Origin: a virus
Length of the DNA: 51,530 bases
IMG/VR virus record: IMGVR_UViG_3300015360_000058
Location: 1 to 51,530 of that record
Strand: one strand, 5' to 3'
Below are positions 39,372 to 49,448 of this stretch, one piece after another; position 1 is the stretch's first letter; every line of letters starts with the position of its first letter. A program made the position numbers and the translations under genes. Below the pieces are notes generated by a model, which saw only the letters and a list, made by a program, of their open reading frames with translations, was not told where the DNA came from and did no database searches.

Positions 39372-40760
39372 ATGGATACCAAAAAAATCATAGAAATAAA
39401 CCCGCCGGTTCCTCATTCAATTAAGCAACAGTTAATTATGGGCGGGTTTCTTATACCAGGCTTGACAGAAATCGTTGTTTGTTGCGGTACAAAATTCGGA
39501 AAAACGCTGGGAGCTACGTCCGGCCTTGTTAACGCGGCAATTAGTCGACCGCAAACTAGGTGGCGGTGGGTCGCCCCTATTTACGAGCAGTCTAAGATTG
39601 GTTTCAATTACGTTCAAAAAATGATGCCACCCGAACCGCACGCAATATGCCGTCGAGGAAACCTAGAGGTCGAGTTACCTAGTACCGACACCATGATAAA
39701 ATTCCACCACGCCGGCGACCCTGTCTCCTTAGAAGGTGCGGCCATTCACGGTTACGTTTTCGACGAGGCCGCAAAGATGCACGAAGATATCTACGCTTCG
39801 GCTAAGACGACGCGAACTGTTACCCGTGGTCCTATGATGTTTATCTCGACCCCTTACGGCAAGAACTGGTTCTACCGCCTAGCTATGTCGGCGAAACAAG
39901 AAATGATCAGGGCGCGTCAAGAGAAGAGACTACCGACAAAGCTATTTATTAGAGCGACGACTGCAGACAACCCGAACGTCCCGCGCGAGTCTATCGAAGA
40001 GGCTCAGCGAGAACTCCCGGCGCGGTTGTTTCGCCAATACTACCTCGCCGAGTTTGTCGACGACGGCTCCGTGTTTACGGGTTACAACCAGTGTATCGAC
40101 GGGCCGCATATAGATCTCTTCGGCGAGCAGCAACATTGGTTTCACTCCGAGGCTAGAGAATCTAACGTCGTAATAGGCGTCGACTGGGCGAAGATGAAAG
40201 ACTGGACAGTCTTTTTTGCTATCTCTATCGAGAACGGAAAGAGGCGGATCGTCGGCTTTGAGCGCTTTCACTTAAAGTCATACACGGAGGCTATACGGCA
40301 GCTCGTGCGGTTTTCTTCGAAGTTTAAAAGTATTGAAATGATCTATCACGACAAGACAGGGGTCGGCATGGCGATCGACGATCAGCTAGCCTATACGGGC
40401 CTACCCTATATAGGGATCACGTTTACGAATGCTACGAAAAGCGAAATGGTCAACAAACTTATGACGGCCTTCGAGCAACAGGCTATCATTATCCCTAGAT
40501 GGAACGTCTTACTTTCAGAAATCGAAACCTTCGAGGTTACGGTTAGCGCGATGGGAACCATGCGCTACGAGGCCTCAAAAGGTGGGCACGACGACACCGT
40601 GTGTGCTTTGATGTTAGCAAACGAAGCGGCAGCGCAGTACGGAGAGCGGGATATGAACGTTAAATTTCTTGAGGACTTACCGTTCCTTAGAAAAGATAAC
40701 ATCCTAACGTCTACTATTGAGGCATACTATCAGGATATTATAGAAGACGACGAAGATTAA
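39372..40760 (+). CDS. Terminase large subunit
   Basis: The protein is about 462 residues from ATG 39372; an in-frame ATG at 39354 adds six residues and neither start has a strong ribosome site. The ATPase has Walker A GTKFGKT (39-45) and Walker B YVFDE (Asp131, Glu132). The nuclease domain begins near residue 265 with VIGVDWAKMKDW, followed by YHDKTGVG and the final GHDDTVCALMLA. The enzyme translocates DNA into proheads and cuts it. It lies directly before the portal gene. Confidence 0.95.
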   Translation: MDTKKIIEINPPVPHSIKQQLIMGGFLIPGLTEIVVCCGTKFGKTLGATSGLVNAAISRPQTRWRWVAPIYEQSKIGFNYVQKMMPPEPHAICRRGNLEVELPSTDTMIKFHHAGDPVSLEGAAIHGYVFDEAAKMHEDIYASAKTTRTVTRGPMMFISTPYGKNWFYRLAMSAKQEMIRARQEKRLPTKLFIRATTADNPNVPRESIEEAQRELPARLFRQYYLAEFVDDGSVFTGYNQCIDGPHIDLFGEQQHWFHSEARESNVVIGVDWAKMKDWTVFFAISIENGKRRIVGFERFHLKSYTEAIRQLVRFSSKFKSIEMIYHDKTGVGMAIDDQLAYTGLPYIGITFTNATKSEMVNKLMTAFEQQAIIIPRWNVLLSEIETFEVTVSAMGTMRYEASKGGHDDTVCALMLANEAAAQYGERDMNVKFLEDLPFLRKDNILTSTIEAYYQDIIEDDED

Positions 40761-40781
40761 AAAAGTAGGAGACACACGCGA

Positions 40782-43061
40782 ATGTCAAGGAAGACAACGA
40801 GTGGCGCTAAGAGAACTATCAACCCCAAAGAGGTTGATAATCTTTATCGGCAAGTTTTAGACGCCAGCGAACAAAAAGAATATAACCTCGCCGAAAAGTA
40901 CGGCAACGAAGACGCGTCCGGCGTCTGGTCGCCCGAGCCTAAGGTCGTCCTAGAGACGCAGACCCTTAAGAGCCTCGTGACGAACGAGGACTGGGTCTAT
41001 ATTTGCTGCGACAAAATAGCGTCACGCATCGCCGCGCAGCCACTAATGGTTATGCGTAAGGTCGTCAAGAACGGTAAGAAAACTACTGAAAACGTGGATA
41101 ATCCCGTCGTTCAAGCTATGCTCGAAAACCCTAACGACTACCAGACCTACTATCAGTGGATGTATTCGACTATCATGGACCTCGTAGCTATCGGTAACTC
41201 GGTTACGTGGATCGCCTTCGTGTCGAAACAGTTAGTTCACATCCCTATTGAAACAATTTTTATCGACGTCGACGCCACGAAAAACGGTATCCGGTCTTAT
41301 AAAGTTACAGCCGGATCTCAGCAAGATTACCCCAACCTTAAGTCGGCGATCAGTATACCGCCGCAACAAATCTGTCACGCTCGTCGACCTAATCCGTCGT
41401 CGATGATTTGGGGTTTATCGCCTTTTATTCCAGGAAAAAAGTCGGTTCTATTTAACCGCTATACGTCCGAATACCTTAACAGTTACTACCTGAAGGGTGC
41501 GCAGCCGGGTCTCGCCCTTGAGATGTCGAACGACGCGAACGAGAAGATGGCGCTCCGCCTCCTGCGCTCTTTTGAGATGGCGCACACGGGCCGTAAAAAC
41601 CAGCGCCGTAACCTCATCCTACCCAAGGGCGTAACGGTCAAGGACGTTAGCCACAAGCTTGCCGACCAGCAATTAAAAGACTACTGGCTACTTAACCGCG
41701 AGACGATCATCAACCTTCTCGGTATCCCTAAGCACGAGTTCTCTATCCAGGAGGCGGGAAGCCTCGGGAGTGAAGAATATAAAACAGCTCTTAAAAACTT
41801 TTGGTCTGGGACACTTCGCAGCACGATGAACCTCGTCTCGCAGTCGTTGACTAAGACGATGAAACCTCTGCTCAAAGAAGACGAATTTTTGGAGTTTGAC
41901 CTAACCGACGTCGACGTGCTGCAAGAAGATAAGATGACTAAAGCTATGTTAGCGCAGTCGATGCTCGCGACGCACACGGTAGACGAAATACGTGCCGAGC
42001 TTTACGAGTTAGGACCACGGCCAGTGTCGGCTTATCAACCTCCTACGTTCGGCGGGCAACAAACACTTGCCGCAGAGCCGCCAATCGACGAAAACAAAGC
42101 TATCGACACGGCTGAAACCAAGGACGCGCGCACGACCAACATCGAACGCCTCGACACTATCCTAAAGTCTAACGGCGATTGGTGGTCGCAGCGAGAAGAG
42201 ATGGTCCAGCGCGCCGTCGACAAGACGTCTGAAAAGCTCGCCGTCGTGGTTAAAGGTATTTTCTCAGACGTGGCCGCCGACCTCGTCAATGTTATTAAAA
42301 GCCAGGCCAAGAAAAAAGATACAGACCCGAAGTACGGCATCCCGTCGAAGACTGAACTTCGTCGTCGGTTAAAAAATTCTTCCCTTAAATTTGAGGAACA
42401 GTATATCGACGAGGTCACTAAGGCCCTCATTGCGCAAGTTGAGCTTGGCTACGACGCGGCCCTCGTGCTACCGTTTAATCTTCCCAACCCTGCCGAGCTA
42501 GAAGCCATCCGTGTGCGTAACGCAGACGGTCGCCGCGAAAGCCTACGTGCGCGCGGGCTGGACACGTTCTCAAACATGTCGAAAACCACGACCGAGCGCG
42601 TCATGCAAGCGGTTGAAGACGGCATTGCCAACGGTTTAACACTAGACGAAGTCGTTAAAAACGTAACCGATTCACTAGCAGGAGAAGCCTCGGCGAGTCG
42701 CATCGAGACTATCGTACGCACGGAAACCCTTACAGCAACTTCGTTAGGACAAGCCGCCGCCATGGACGACGCAGCGAAACTAATACCTAACCTTAAAAAA
42801 GCTTGGGTCAACGCCGGCGACGACCGCGTTCGTGGTCTTGGATCAAAAGACCAGGCCGACCATTGGTCGATGCAGGGTCAAATGGTAGACTACGACAAAC
42901 CGTTCGTCGACCCGCGAAGCAACGCAAAAATGATGTTTCCTCGCGATCCGCAAGGCGGACCTGGTGACGTCATAAATTGTAGGTGTACGTTTATTATGAT
43001 CCCTGGCGACGAGGCAGACCGTGCCGGGTTGTCAGATTTACAAAGCGAAGTAACCGTATAA
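40782..43061 (+). CDS. Portal protein fused to a MuF-like minor head domain
   Basis: The 759-residue protein is longer than a lone portal (about 400-500). Residues about 1-420 have the HK97-type portal character: SLVTNEDWVYICCDKIASRI near residue 65, a region of conserved Trp and Asn (PNDYQTYYQWMY), then a clip-like domain. Residues about 590-759 match the Phage_Mu_F minor head protein: TIVRTETLTATSLGQAA, AWVNAGDDRVR, DHWSMQGQ and the C-terminal GDVINCRC. Fused portal-MuF proteins are known in some phages. The portal ring is the DNA entry point and the MuF part is injected or bound inside. Confidence 0.85.
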   Translation: MSRKTTSGAKRTINPKEVDNLYRQVLDASEQKEYNLAEKYGNEDASGVWSPEPKVVLETQTLKSLVTNEDWVYICCDKIASRIAAQPLMVMRKVVKNGKKTTENVDNPVVQAMLENPNDYQTYYQWMYSTIMDLVAIGNSVTWIAFVSKQLVHIPIETIFIDVDATKNGIRSYKVTAGSQQDYPNLKSAISIPPQQICHARRPNPSSMIWGLSPFIPGKKSVLFNRYTSEYLNSYYLKGAQPGLALEMSNDANEKMALRLLRSFEMAHTGRKNQRRNLILPKGVTVKDVSHKLADQQLKDYWLLNRETIINLLGIPKHEFSIQEAGSLGSEEYKTALKNFWSGTLRSTMNLVSQSLTKTMKPLLKEDEFLEFDLTDVDVLQEDKMTKAMLAQSMLATHTVDEIRAELYELGPRPVSAYQPPTFGGQQTLAAEPPIDENKAIDTAETKDARTTNIERLDTILKSNGDWWSQREEMVQRAVDKTSEKLAVVVKGIFSDVAADLVNVIKSQAKKKDTDPKYGIPSKTELRRRLKNSSLKFEEQYIDEVTKALIAQVELGYDAALVLPFNLPNPAELEAIRVRNADGRRESLRARGLDTFSNMSKTTTERVMQAVEDGIANGLTLDEVVKNVTDSLAGEASASRIETIVRTETLTATSLGQAAAMDDAAKLIPNLKKAWVNAGDDRVRGLGSKDQADHWSMQGQMVDYDKPFVDPRSNAKMMFPRDPQGGPGDVINCRCTFIMIPGDEADRAGLSDLQSEVTV

Positions 43062-43075
43062 AGGAGGTTTAAAGG

Positions 43076-44236
43076 ATGAGTTCTAAGTTAAACGACAAGG
43101 GCGCGATGAAGACCCTACCCATAACTTTTAAGATTAAAGACGTCGCCGAAGACGGCGGCGATACCGTCATCGAAGGATGGGCCAACAAGGCTATCGTCGA
43201 CCGAGGTAACGACCTGTTAAAAAAGTCTTCGTGGGACCTTAAGAACTTTAACAAAAACCCGATCATTCTTTTCAACCACGACAAGGATAAGCCGATCGGT
43301 CGCGCGCTAGGGATCGAGGCCACCGACGAGGGCCTTTACATCAAGGCGCGTATCAGCAAGTCGAAAGACCCGATGGTCTCCTACGTTAGGGATATGATTA
43401 AAGAAGGCATCCTTAACGCCTTCTCAGTCGGCTTCGACGCGAGCGAAGAGGTTAAAGACGAAAGCGGGGTAAACAACATCACGCGTGCTGAACTCTACGA
43501 AGTGTCGGTCGTTACGATGCCGATGAACCAAGATTCACTTTTCAGCCTAACGTCGAAAGACCTTAAGGTTGGTTCTTACAAGGAAGCGAGGTCGATCGTG
43601 CTGAAAGCTATGGGCGCCGACTGTGCGGCGGAAGTTCACAAGGGACTAGAGGACAAGGGTATCGACAAGCAAGGTGCCATGGAGATGGTGGCCGAGGCGT
43701 GCGCTTGCGACGTCGCGGAAGTTGCAAAGGCGATGGCAGGCGAAGTCAAGCCGATGCCTGAAAACATGGTCAAAGAGTTTGAAAAGATTTTAGGTATGGA
43801 GCCTGGAAGTCTCGGCGGAAACGCTTTAGACCCTGCCAACGAAAACCCACCTGAAGACGGCGAAATGCAGCAACAAGAGTCAGAAGTCGAAACGAAACCT
43901 TCAGAAGAAATGATTGCACCAGATGAAAAGTCTTTAGAATTCAAATCCCCGGTTGATCAAATTGGTGGCGACGACAATCCGTACCTACACCAAGCGAAAC
44001 AAACGAATCTTCTTTTGAGTACGCTTGTAATGGAAATTCAAAAACTACTCGCCGCCCTACAAGGCGCGATGGTCAAGCCTTCCGAGGCTGCGCAGATGTC
44101 GCGCGACATGCAAGAAACGCCTCCGCCGCCTGTCGCTCCAATAGAGGGAGAGCCAGAACCCGGTATGAAAAGAATTGACATTGTTTCGGAAAGATTAAAG
44201 ACTTTAGAACATAAGTTAAAAAGTTTGGGTGTATAA
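43076..44236 (+). CDS. HK97-type prohead protease fused to a scaffold region
   Basis: The 386-residue protein starts behind AAGGAGG. The S78 protease domain (about residues 11-175) carries His68 (LFNHDKDKPIG) and Ser117 (NAFSVGFDA) and the later ELYEVSVVTMP segment. After residue 175 a long, acidic, low-complexity and helical region resembles a scaffold. Fusion of protease and scaffold is usual in this family. It trims capsid and scaffold during head maturation. It is directly before the major capsid protein. Confidence 0.9.
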   Translation: MSSKLNDKGAMKTLPITFKIKDVAEDGGDTVIEGWANKAIVDRGNDLLKKSSWDLKNFNKNPIILFNHDKDKPIGRALGIEATDEGLYIKARISKSKDPMVSYVRDMIKEGILNAFSVGFDASEEVKDESGVNNITRAELYEVSVVTMPMNQDSLFSLTSKDLKVGSYKEARSIVLKAMGADCAAEVHKGLEDKGIDKQGAMEMVAEACACDVAEVAKAMAGEVKPMPENMVKEFEKILGMEPGSLGGNALDPANENPPEDGEMQQQESEVETKPSEEMIAPDEKSLEFKSPVDQIGGDDNPYLHQAKQTNLLLSTLVMEIQKLLAALQGAMVKPSEAAQMSRDMQETPPPPVAPIEGEPEPGMKRIDIVSERLKTLEHKLKSLGV

Positions 44237-44300
44237 TAAACCAAAGAATCACAGTTTATCACGGATGATAAAACTATAAGTCCAAGGAGGACATAGAATT

Positions 44301-45698
44301 ATGAGTATTGAAAATGCGGCAAAAGACCTAGAAACTAAGGCCACCGAACTCGAGGCCCGTCTTGCTCAAGTCGAACAACGCGAGAAAGACCTCGCTGCTC
44401 AAATCGCTACCGGCGCGGCGTCACACGCTATCGTAGGCGAGCGTTCGAACAGCGACGAGCAAAGAGCACTTCGCGCGTTCGGCTGCAGTCACGTCAAGCA
44501 ATTGATGGACGTTAACGTTGGCGCTGAAAAATTCGCACGCGTGCCTGGCGAGTTAAAAGGCCTCGTCTTGAACCTTAAGCAAACTGTTGACGTTGCCCGC
44601 ATGACGGCTCAAATTTTCCACGGTGGAGAAAAAGACGTTGTCGGTACTAACGAATATATGGACCGCGTCGGCAAAGTGAAGTCGATCCTTTCGACTCGCT
44701 ACGGCAAAGACGAATTGGCTGCACGCCTTAAAGCGTTCGGTTCTACCGTTTCCGGCGCCGGCGACGAGTGGGTACCTACTCTAGTCTCTAGTCAGTACAT
44801 TCCTGAGTTTGAACTCGACTTTTTGCTTGAAGGCAAACTGAAACAAGTTGCTTTACCATCTGCTCCTTACGACATGCCTATTCAATCTGGCGTGACTATG
44901 GCTCGCAAGATCGCTGAAAACACAGCGGCAACTAGCGCAAATTTCGGCACAAGCAAGCTCACATTCAGCCCTATCAAGTCGGTTGAATACTACGTGATGC
45001 CTGAAGAACTAAGCGAAGACTCTGCTCCCGACATTCTTGCCGCTGCACGCGACGAAGTTGTTAAGGCTCAGATCCGCGCTTGGGAAAACGCAATCATCAA
45101 CGGCGACAACGACGGCACGCACATCGACTCCGATACCCAAGCTCTTGCAGCCGACGTGTCTGGCAAGTTTGTTAAAGGCCTTCGTCATCAAGCTCTTGCC
45201 AACAGCGCCAACGGTTCGACTATCAACTTTGCGGGCGGCGTAACTGTCGGCGCACTTCGTCAGCTTCGCGCTGCCATGAAGAAGTTCGGCGTTAGCCCGC
45301 TTGAGCTTATGTTTGTGTGCGGTCCCGCTGTCCACTCACAGTTGAGTACTCTCGACCAAGTGTCGACTTTCGAAAAATACGGCCCGATGGCTACTGTGCT
45401 TAAAGGCGCGTTGGCGGCCTACCAAGGTATCCCGATCTACGTCGCTGAGTTTGCAAGAGAAGACCTAAACGCGACTGGCGTTTACGACGGCGTGACAACC
45501 TCTAAAGGTGGTATAATTCTCATCAACAAAAGTCGTTGGTACGTCGGAACACGTCGCCCGATTAAAGTTAAGATTGAAGCCGACCAACCCGGCCAAGATC
45601 GCATGTTAATGGCGTCGTACCAACGCAAAGACTTCCAAGGAATGCCGCAGTCGGCTTCTGAAGTCTCGGTTGCCTACGGTTACAACATCTCTCTTTAA
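44301..45698 (+). CDS. Major capsid protein, HK97 fold
   Basis: The 465-residue protein starts behind AAGGAGGAC. Residues about 1-110 are helical and charged, like the delta/scaffold domain removed by the protease. The mature region shows the HK97 pattern, with an SVEYYVMPEELSEDSAPD spine-helix region, KAQIRAWENAIINGD, PLELMFVCGP, GIPIYVAE and a C-terminal ADQPGQDRMLM. It forms the icosahedral head. A hairpin and an efficient terminator surround it. Confidence 0.93.
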   Translation: MSIENAAKDLETKATELEARLAQVEQREKDLAAQIATGAASHAIVGERSNSDEQRALRAFGCSHVKQLMDVNVGAEKFARVPGELKGLVLNLKQTVDVARMTAQIFHGGEKDVVGTNEYMDRVGKVKSILSTRYGKDELAARLKAFGSTVSGAGDEWVPTLVSSQYIPEFELDFLLEGKLKQVALPSAPYDMPIQSGVTMARKIAENTAATSANFGTSKLTFSPIKSVEYYVMPEELSEDSAPDILAAARDEVVKAQIRAWENAIINGDNDGTHIDSDTQALAADVSGKFVKGLRHQALANSANGSTINFAGGVTVGALRQLRAAMKKFGVSPLELMFVCGPAVHSQLSTLDQVSTFEKYGPMATVLKGALAAYQGIPIYVAEFAREDLNATGVYDGVTTSKGGIILINKSRWYVGTRRPIKVKIEADQPGQDRMLMASYQRKDFQGMPQSASEVSVAYGYNISL

Positions 45699-45721
45699 CG
45701 TTTTTATAGAATAGTCACCGG

Positions 45722-45755
45722 AGGCGGGGTAAGATTAAAAATCTCCCCGCCTTTT
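45722..45755 (+). terminator. Rho-independent terminator after the capsid gene
   Basis: A GC-rich stem (AGGCGGGG 45722-45729 with CCCCGCCT 45745-45752) extended by AGAT/ATCT around a TAAAA loop is followed by TTTT. It likely limits read-through from the abundant capsid message. Confidence 0.88.
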
Positions 45756-45782
45756 GTGTCGATTATCGGAGGCCGCGCGTCC

Positions 45783-46451
45783 ATGGTTCAACCATTGATA
45801 AGAGCCGAACTTTACGAAGCCATGACCGTCATGCCGTTGGCGATCCGTGGCCCTGGTACGTATAACCACAAGATGCAGATCGAGGGTGGAGGCCTACTTT
45901 CGACACTCTTCGTTAGGTCTTTCGACGTCGGCGCAACGGTTACAGTTAATTGGTACGAGTCGACGACCGGCGAAGACCAAGGCGAAGCGACGTTAATTAC
46001 TTCGCACACGATGCCGCCGGCAATGGCGGCTAATAAAATAACGTTGTCGAGTATTCATAACAAGCCTTACGCGGTTGTCACTATCGCCGGAGGGACTGTC
46101 GACTTCGGCCTTTACGCGACGGTTTACCCGGCCAGCGGAAGCTCTGTAATCACGGGCGACGTAAGTATCTTGGGTCTAAAAAACGGTGGGCGAGTGACCG
46201 AGGTCACGTTGAACTCCGTTACGTGGACCGCGCTTCCGGCTGCCGCGCTGACTGACCGAAATGCTATAGCAGTTCAAAACATGTCGGCTACTGAGGTCAA
46301 AGTAAACTACGACTCTACAACGGTTGGCTACGTCGGAATGGCGATCCTCGCAAGCGGCGGCGAGCGCCAGTATGATATTCAAGATGACATAATTCTTTAC
46401 GGCAAAAGCGCAGCTGGTAGCGTGAGCGTCAACGTAGAGGAAATAGCATGA
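45783..46451 (+). CDS. Head decoration-like protein
   Basis: The ATG at 45783 lies behind GGAGG; the in-frame GTG at 45756 falls within the terminator. The 222-residue protein is rich in Thr, Val and Gly and predicted beta-rich, with the segment RNAIAVQNMSATEVKVNYDS, seen in head decoration or fiber-linker proteins. Its stop overlaps the fiber-like gene. Position after the capsid protein suggests a virion structural role on the capsid surface. Confidence 0.55.
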   Translation: MVQPLIRAELYEAMTVMPLAIRGPGTYNHKMQIEGGGLLSTLFVRSFDVGATVTVNWYESTTGEDQGEATLITSHTMPPAMAANKITLSSIHNKPYAVVTIAGGTVDFGLYATVYPASGSSVITGDVSILGLKNGGRVTEVTLNSVTWTALPAAALTDRNAIAVQNMSATEVKVNYDSTTVGYVGMAILASGGERQYDIQDDIILYGKSAAGSVSVNVEEIA

Positions 46452-48700
46452 CAGTTATTACCTCAACAATCCCCTCAAGCTCGGCGGGATCGCCGGGGGT
46501 TGGCGTTCCTGCGGGCGGCGACACCGATCAAATCCTATCTAAAATAGACGCTACCAATTACAACACGCAGTGGGTTGATCCCTTAGTGATCGACGGCGGC
46601 GAGGCTTACTATTTCACCAACACCGCTTCTGACTTGGGCGGCGGTAGGCTCGTAATGCTCAAGGGGATACCTGGAGGCGGCGGGTTTGGAATTGATAACC
46701 TTGCTGTAACGAACGGCGCTTTGCTTGCAGAGTTTGCAACCGTGGCTGATTACCCTAGCGCAACTTACATACCTTCCGGCCCTATGGGCTTAACTGTCGT
46801 GGTAAGAAAACCAGCGGGTACAAAAGTAGCCAGGATCTATGCGGAGTTTTATTCGCGCTCAATCCTCGGTGTCAGTACGCTGATTGCAACATCAAATTAT
46901 TCTAGCGTTCTGACAGCAAGCAATCAGACTTTGACGGTAATAGCCAAAACCGAAGTGGTAAGAAATCTTTTAGTTACAGACCGGCTAGATATAATAATCA
47001 GAGCCAACGTGACAGGCGCGGGTACAGATCCTGACATCACGATTGATATCCAAGGGCTGACTAATAGTGAATGCAAGTTTCCCTATGAATCACCAAGACT
47101 ACTGGCCGGAGCTGGCGTGACGATAACTCCGGGTGCAGACTCGCTGACCATAGAATCCGCCCCACCTACGGGATCAAACAATAGTGTCGCTGGTTACAAT
47201 GGTAGCGGAAATTTGTACTCTATCCCGGGCTGGGCTGTAAATGCAGTGGGAGGTCTGTCTGTCGACCGAACCGGTCTCCCTTCTACGACGAATGTCTATG
47301 ACAATCTTCTGAATACGAACCTAAGCCTGGAGCCTACGGAAGCCGCGCCAAACGCAAACTGGTCGGCGCACAATATCTCCCTAAGTTTAAGCAACGCACT
47401 TTTTACTATGGGAACAAGCGGCGAGGCGGCGAAGGCTTTAAACCTTTATGCGGTTAATGAAGGCGTCTCAGATTCTGGAAGCATCACGGCAATCTCTGCT
47501 TATATCGGCTTAGGAAATGGCGTTGATGCAATTGATGTAAAAGGGCTTACCTTTGCTAACAGCTTCAGCAACATTGCCGATAACGTAACCGTAAGCGGAC
47601 CAATTCAAGGTTACGGCTTTCAAGTTACCGTCGATTCCGCAGCTGTACTTACCACCAACTCTTACGTGCAAGCTTTCTACGATAACGCCAACATTCAGAC
47701 CGCACTACTTGCCTCCTATACCTCGTTTAATGCCAACCCTCAGATTGCAGAAGTAGGGAACAATGCAAATTACTCGAGCCTCAATGTCAACCCAACTATT
47801 CCTATTTTTTCAGGCAATGCTGGCTTTACTGGAATAGGAATTTACGGGACTCTCGGTACTTTCGGCACAGGTGGCTATACGGGCATAAACATAAACCCGA
47901 CAATTACCTCAGTGGTAAATGCTCAGGGTCTTAGAATAAATATGTCTAACGTATCGGCATCCGGTTCTAAGAGAGCAATCGATGCAACTGGCGACGTTAA
48001 TGTCATTGGGCGCTTTGATCTAACTGGAAACTCTCAGTTCAACGGATCTGTGGACGCTTTCTTCTCCGAGCCTCTTACGAACGGCGGAGGCAACCCAGAC
48101 TCCGGGCATACTCTAATAACGCAGCCAACAGTAGCAGCTAACGTAACACTGGCTAACGCGGATTACATCGGCGTCAATACCGCAATGCTTTTGAACATCG
48201 GCGCTAACGCGACGGTAACCACGGCCTTTCTAGGCGTAGCGGCGGCGGCCATACCGGCAGTCGTAGAAGTTAATAGCGGGGCCACGGTGGACCATGTGGC
48301 GGGTGGCGCGTTTGCACTGGCTCTCAGTTCAACGGCAAGTGCTGGCGGAATAATAGACCAAGTGATGCTTTGTCAAGGGGTAGCAATCCCTAACGGCCTA
48401 ACTACGGTCAATAATTTATACGGCTACTATATGGACCTGCCATTTGGCAACGTAGGAACGACGCAGTGGGGAGTCTATATTAAGACTTCTACTGAAAACT
48501 ATATGGCAGGATCTCTAAAAATTGGCGGCGCGGATACGGTAACGAATTCCTCGATCGGCTTAGAGATGGACAGCAAAGCAATCAGGCTCGCGACCATGGA
48601 CACGACAGCAAGGAATGCTTTAACAGCGGTGGCTGGCATGATGATTTTCAATACCACTACGGCGACAATGCAATACTACGACGGATCAAGTTGGGTTTAA
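46448..48700 (+). CDS. Head fiber-like structural protein
   Basis: The 750-residue protein overlaps the previous gene by ATGA. It is Gly/Ser/Thr/Asn-rich with repetitive beta-strand periodicity from about residue 300 (NANYSSLNVNPTIP, GIYGTLGTFGTGG), and a C-terminal segment MIFNTTTATMQYYDGSSWV typical of phage fiber ends. Because it lies in the head module, not the tail module, I infer a capsid-attached fiber rather than a tail fiber. Such fibers bind host glycans or stabilise the capsid. No enzyme motif is visible. Confidence 0.65.
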   Translation: MTVITSTIPSSSAGSPGVGVPAGGDTDQILSKIDATNYNTQWVDPLVIDGGEAYYFTNTASDLGGGRLVMLKGIPGGGGFGIDNLAVTNGALLAEFATVADYPSATYIPSGPMGLTVVVRKPAGTKVARIYAEFYSRSILGVSTLIATSNYSSVLTASNQTLTVIAKTEVVRNLLVTDRLDIIIRANVTGAGTDPDITIDIQGLTNSECKFPYESPRLLAGAGVTITPGADSLTIESAPPTGSNNSVAGYNGSGNLYSIPGWAVNAVGGLSVDRTGLPSTTNVYDNLLNTNLSLEPTEAAPNANWSAHNISLSLSNALFTMGTSGEAAKALNLYAVNEGVSDSGSITAISAYIGLGNGVDAIDVKGLTFANSFSNIADNVTVSGPIQGYGFQVTVDSAAVLTTNSYVQAFYDNANIQTALLASYTSFNANPQIAEVGNNANYSSLNVNPTIPIFSGNAGFTGIGIYGTLGTFGTGGYTGININPTITSVVNAQGLRINMSNVSASGSKRAIDATGDVNVIGRFDLTGNSQFNGSVDAFFSEPLTNGGGNPDSGHTLITQPTVAANVTLANADYIGVNTAMLLNIGANATVTTAFLGVAAAAIPAVVEVNSGATVDHVAGGAFALALSSTASAGGIIDQVMLCQGVAIPNGLTTVNNLYGYYMDLPFGNVGTTQWGVYIKTSTENYMAGSLKIGGADTVTNSSIGLEMDSKAIRLATMDTTARNALTAVAGMMIFNTTTATMQYYDGSSWV

Positions 48701-48711
48701 GCGGAGGACAT

Positions 48712-49035
48712 ATGGGACTAGCGATCGATATTGAATTTAAAAAAACCGGTATTGTCATGGGCTATTGGCGGATCAATATGGTGTCCGTAGATATCCTTTT
48801 AGACCAAACAATTCTAAGGATAGACGGCTATATCTCGAAGGCGGAAGCACTACTTGCGAACTCGCCGCTTGAAGGCATCCAAAGGACTTACGTAGGATCT
48901 CAAAATCCTATTGGACTAATGACAGATCCGAGGGAGTATCAAAACATTCTATATTCAAAATTGATCGAAGCACCAGCAATGTTTATGCACAGAAATATTT
49001 TCGAAGGTGCAACTATCGTAAGTGACTTGCCCTAG
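48712..49035 (+). CDS. Hypothetical head-region protein
   Basis: The ATG at 48712 is behind GCGGAGG; a TTG at 48691 is unlikely. The 107-residue protein is a small soluble alpha/beta protein (GYWRINMVSVDILLDQTILR near the N-terminus). It is probably a virion or assembly protein. No motif recognised. Confidence 0.55.
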   Translation: MGLAIDIEFKKTGIVMGYWRINMVSVDILLDQTILRIDGYISKAEALLANSPLEGIQRTYVGSQNPIGLMTDPREYQNILYSKLIEAPAMFMHRNIFEGATIVSDLP

Positions 49036-49133
49036 TGGACATCTTCCGAAGATATCTTTTAATTCGAGCTAGTCATGGAAAGACCTTCGAGTTAATATTT
49101 TAGAAACAACCTAAACTTTTAAGAGGTCTACCT

Positions 49134-49421
49134 ATGAAACTTAAGATTAAACAACACGTTACAAGTTCCCAGGAAAAAATTATTTTGATGTGTTCTTACA
49201 AAGACGAGTCCGGCGTTGCGAAAAAATACATCGAAGCCGTCGTCCCAGGGTCGACTATCGAAGTGTCGACTAAAATTGGTATGGCACTACTCGGCACGGA
49301 AACCCTAGAGGGCGTGCTAGAATTAGACGACTCAGCTCCCGCGCAAAAGAATATCGACCATTCTCCTCAAAACAGAATGATGGAAACCAGCAAAGATAAG
49401 AAGTCGATGCCGAGCCTGTGA
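49134..49421 (+). CDS. Hypothetical head-region protein
   Basis: The 95-residue protein starts behind AAGAGG. It is beta-rich in the first half (KLKIKQHVTSSQEKIILMCS) with a charged, disordered C-terminus. It lies before the head-tail connector genes. Unknown function. Confidence 0.55.
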   Translation: MKLKIKQHVTSSQEKIILMCSYKDESGVAKKYIEAVVPGSTIEVSTKIGMALLGTETLEGVLELDDSAPAQKNIDHSPQNRMMETSKDKKSMPSL

Positions 49422-49448
49422 AAATTTTCGCTTTAAGGGAGGCCACGG

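Noticed and set aside
44253-44275. Hairpin upstream of the capsid gene
   Set aside because: Short stem with a bulge and no T run, so not called a terminator.
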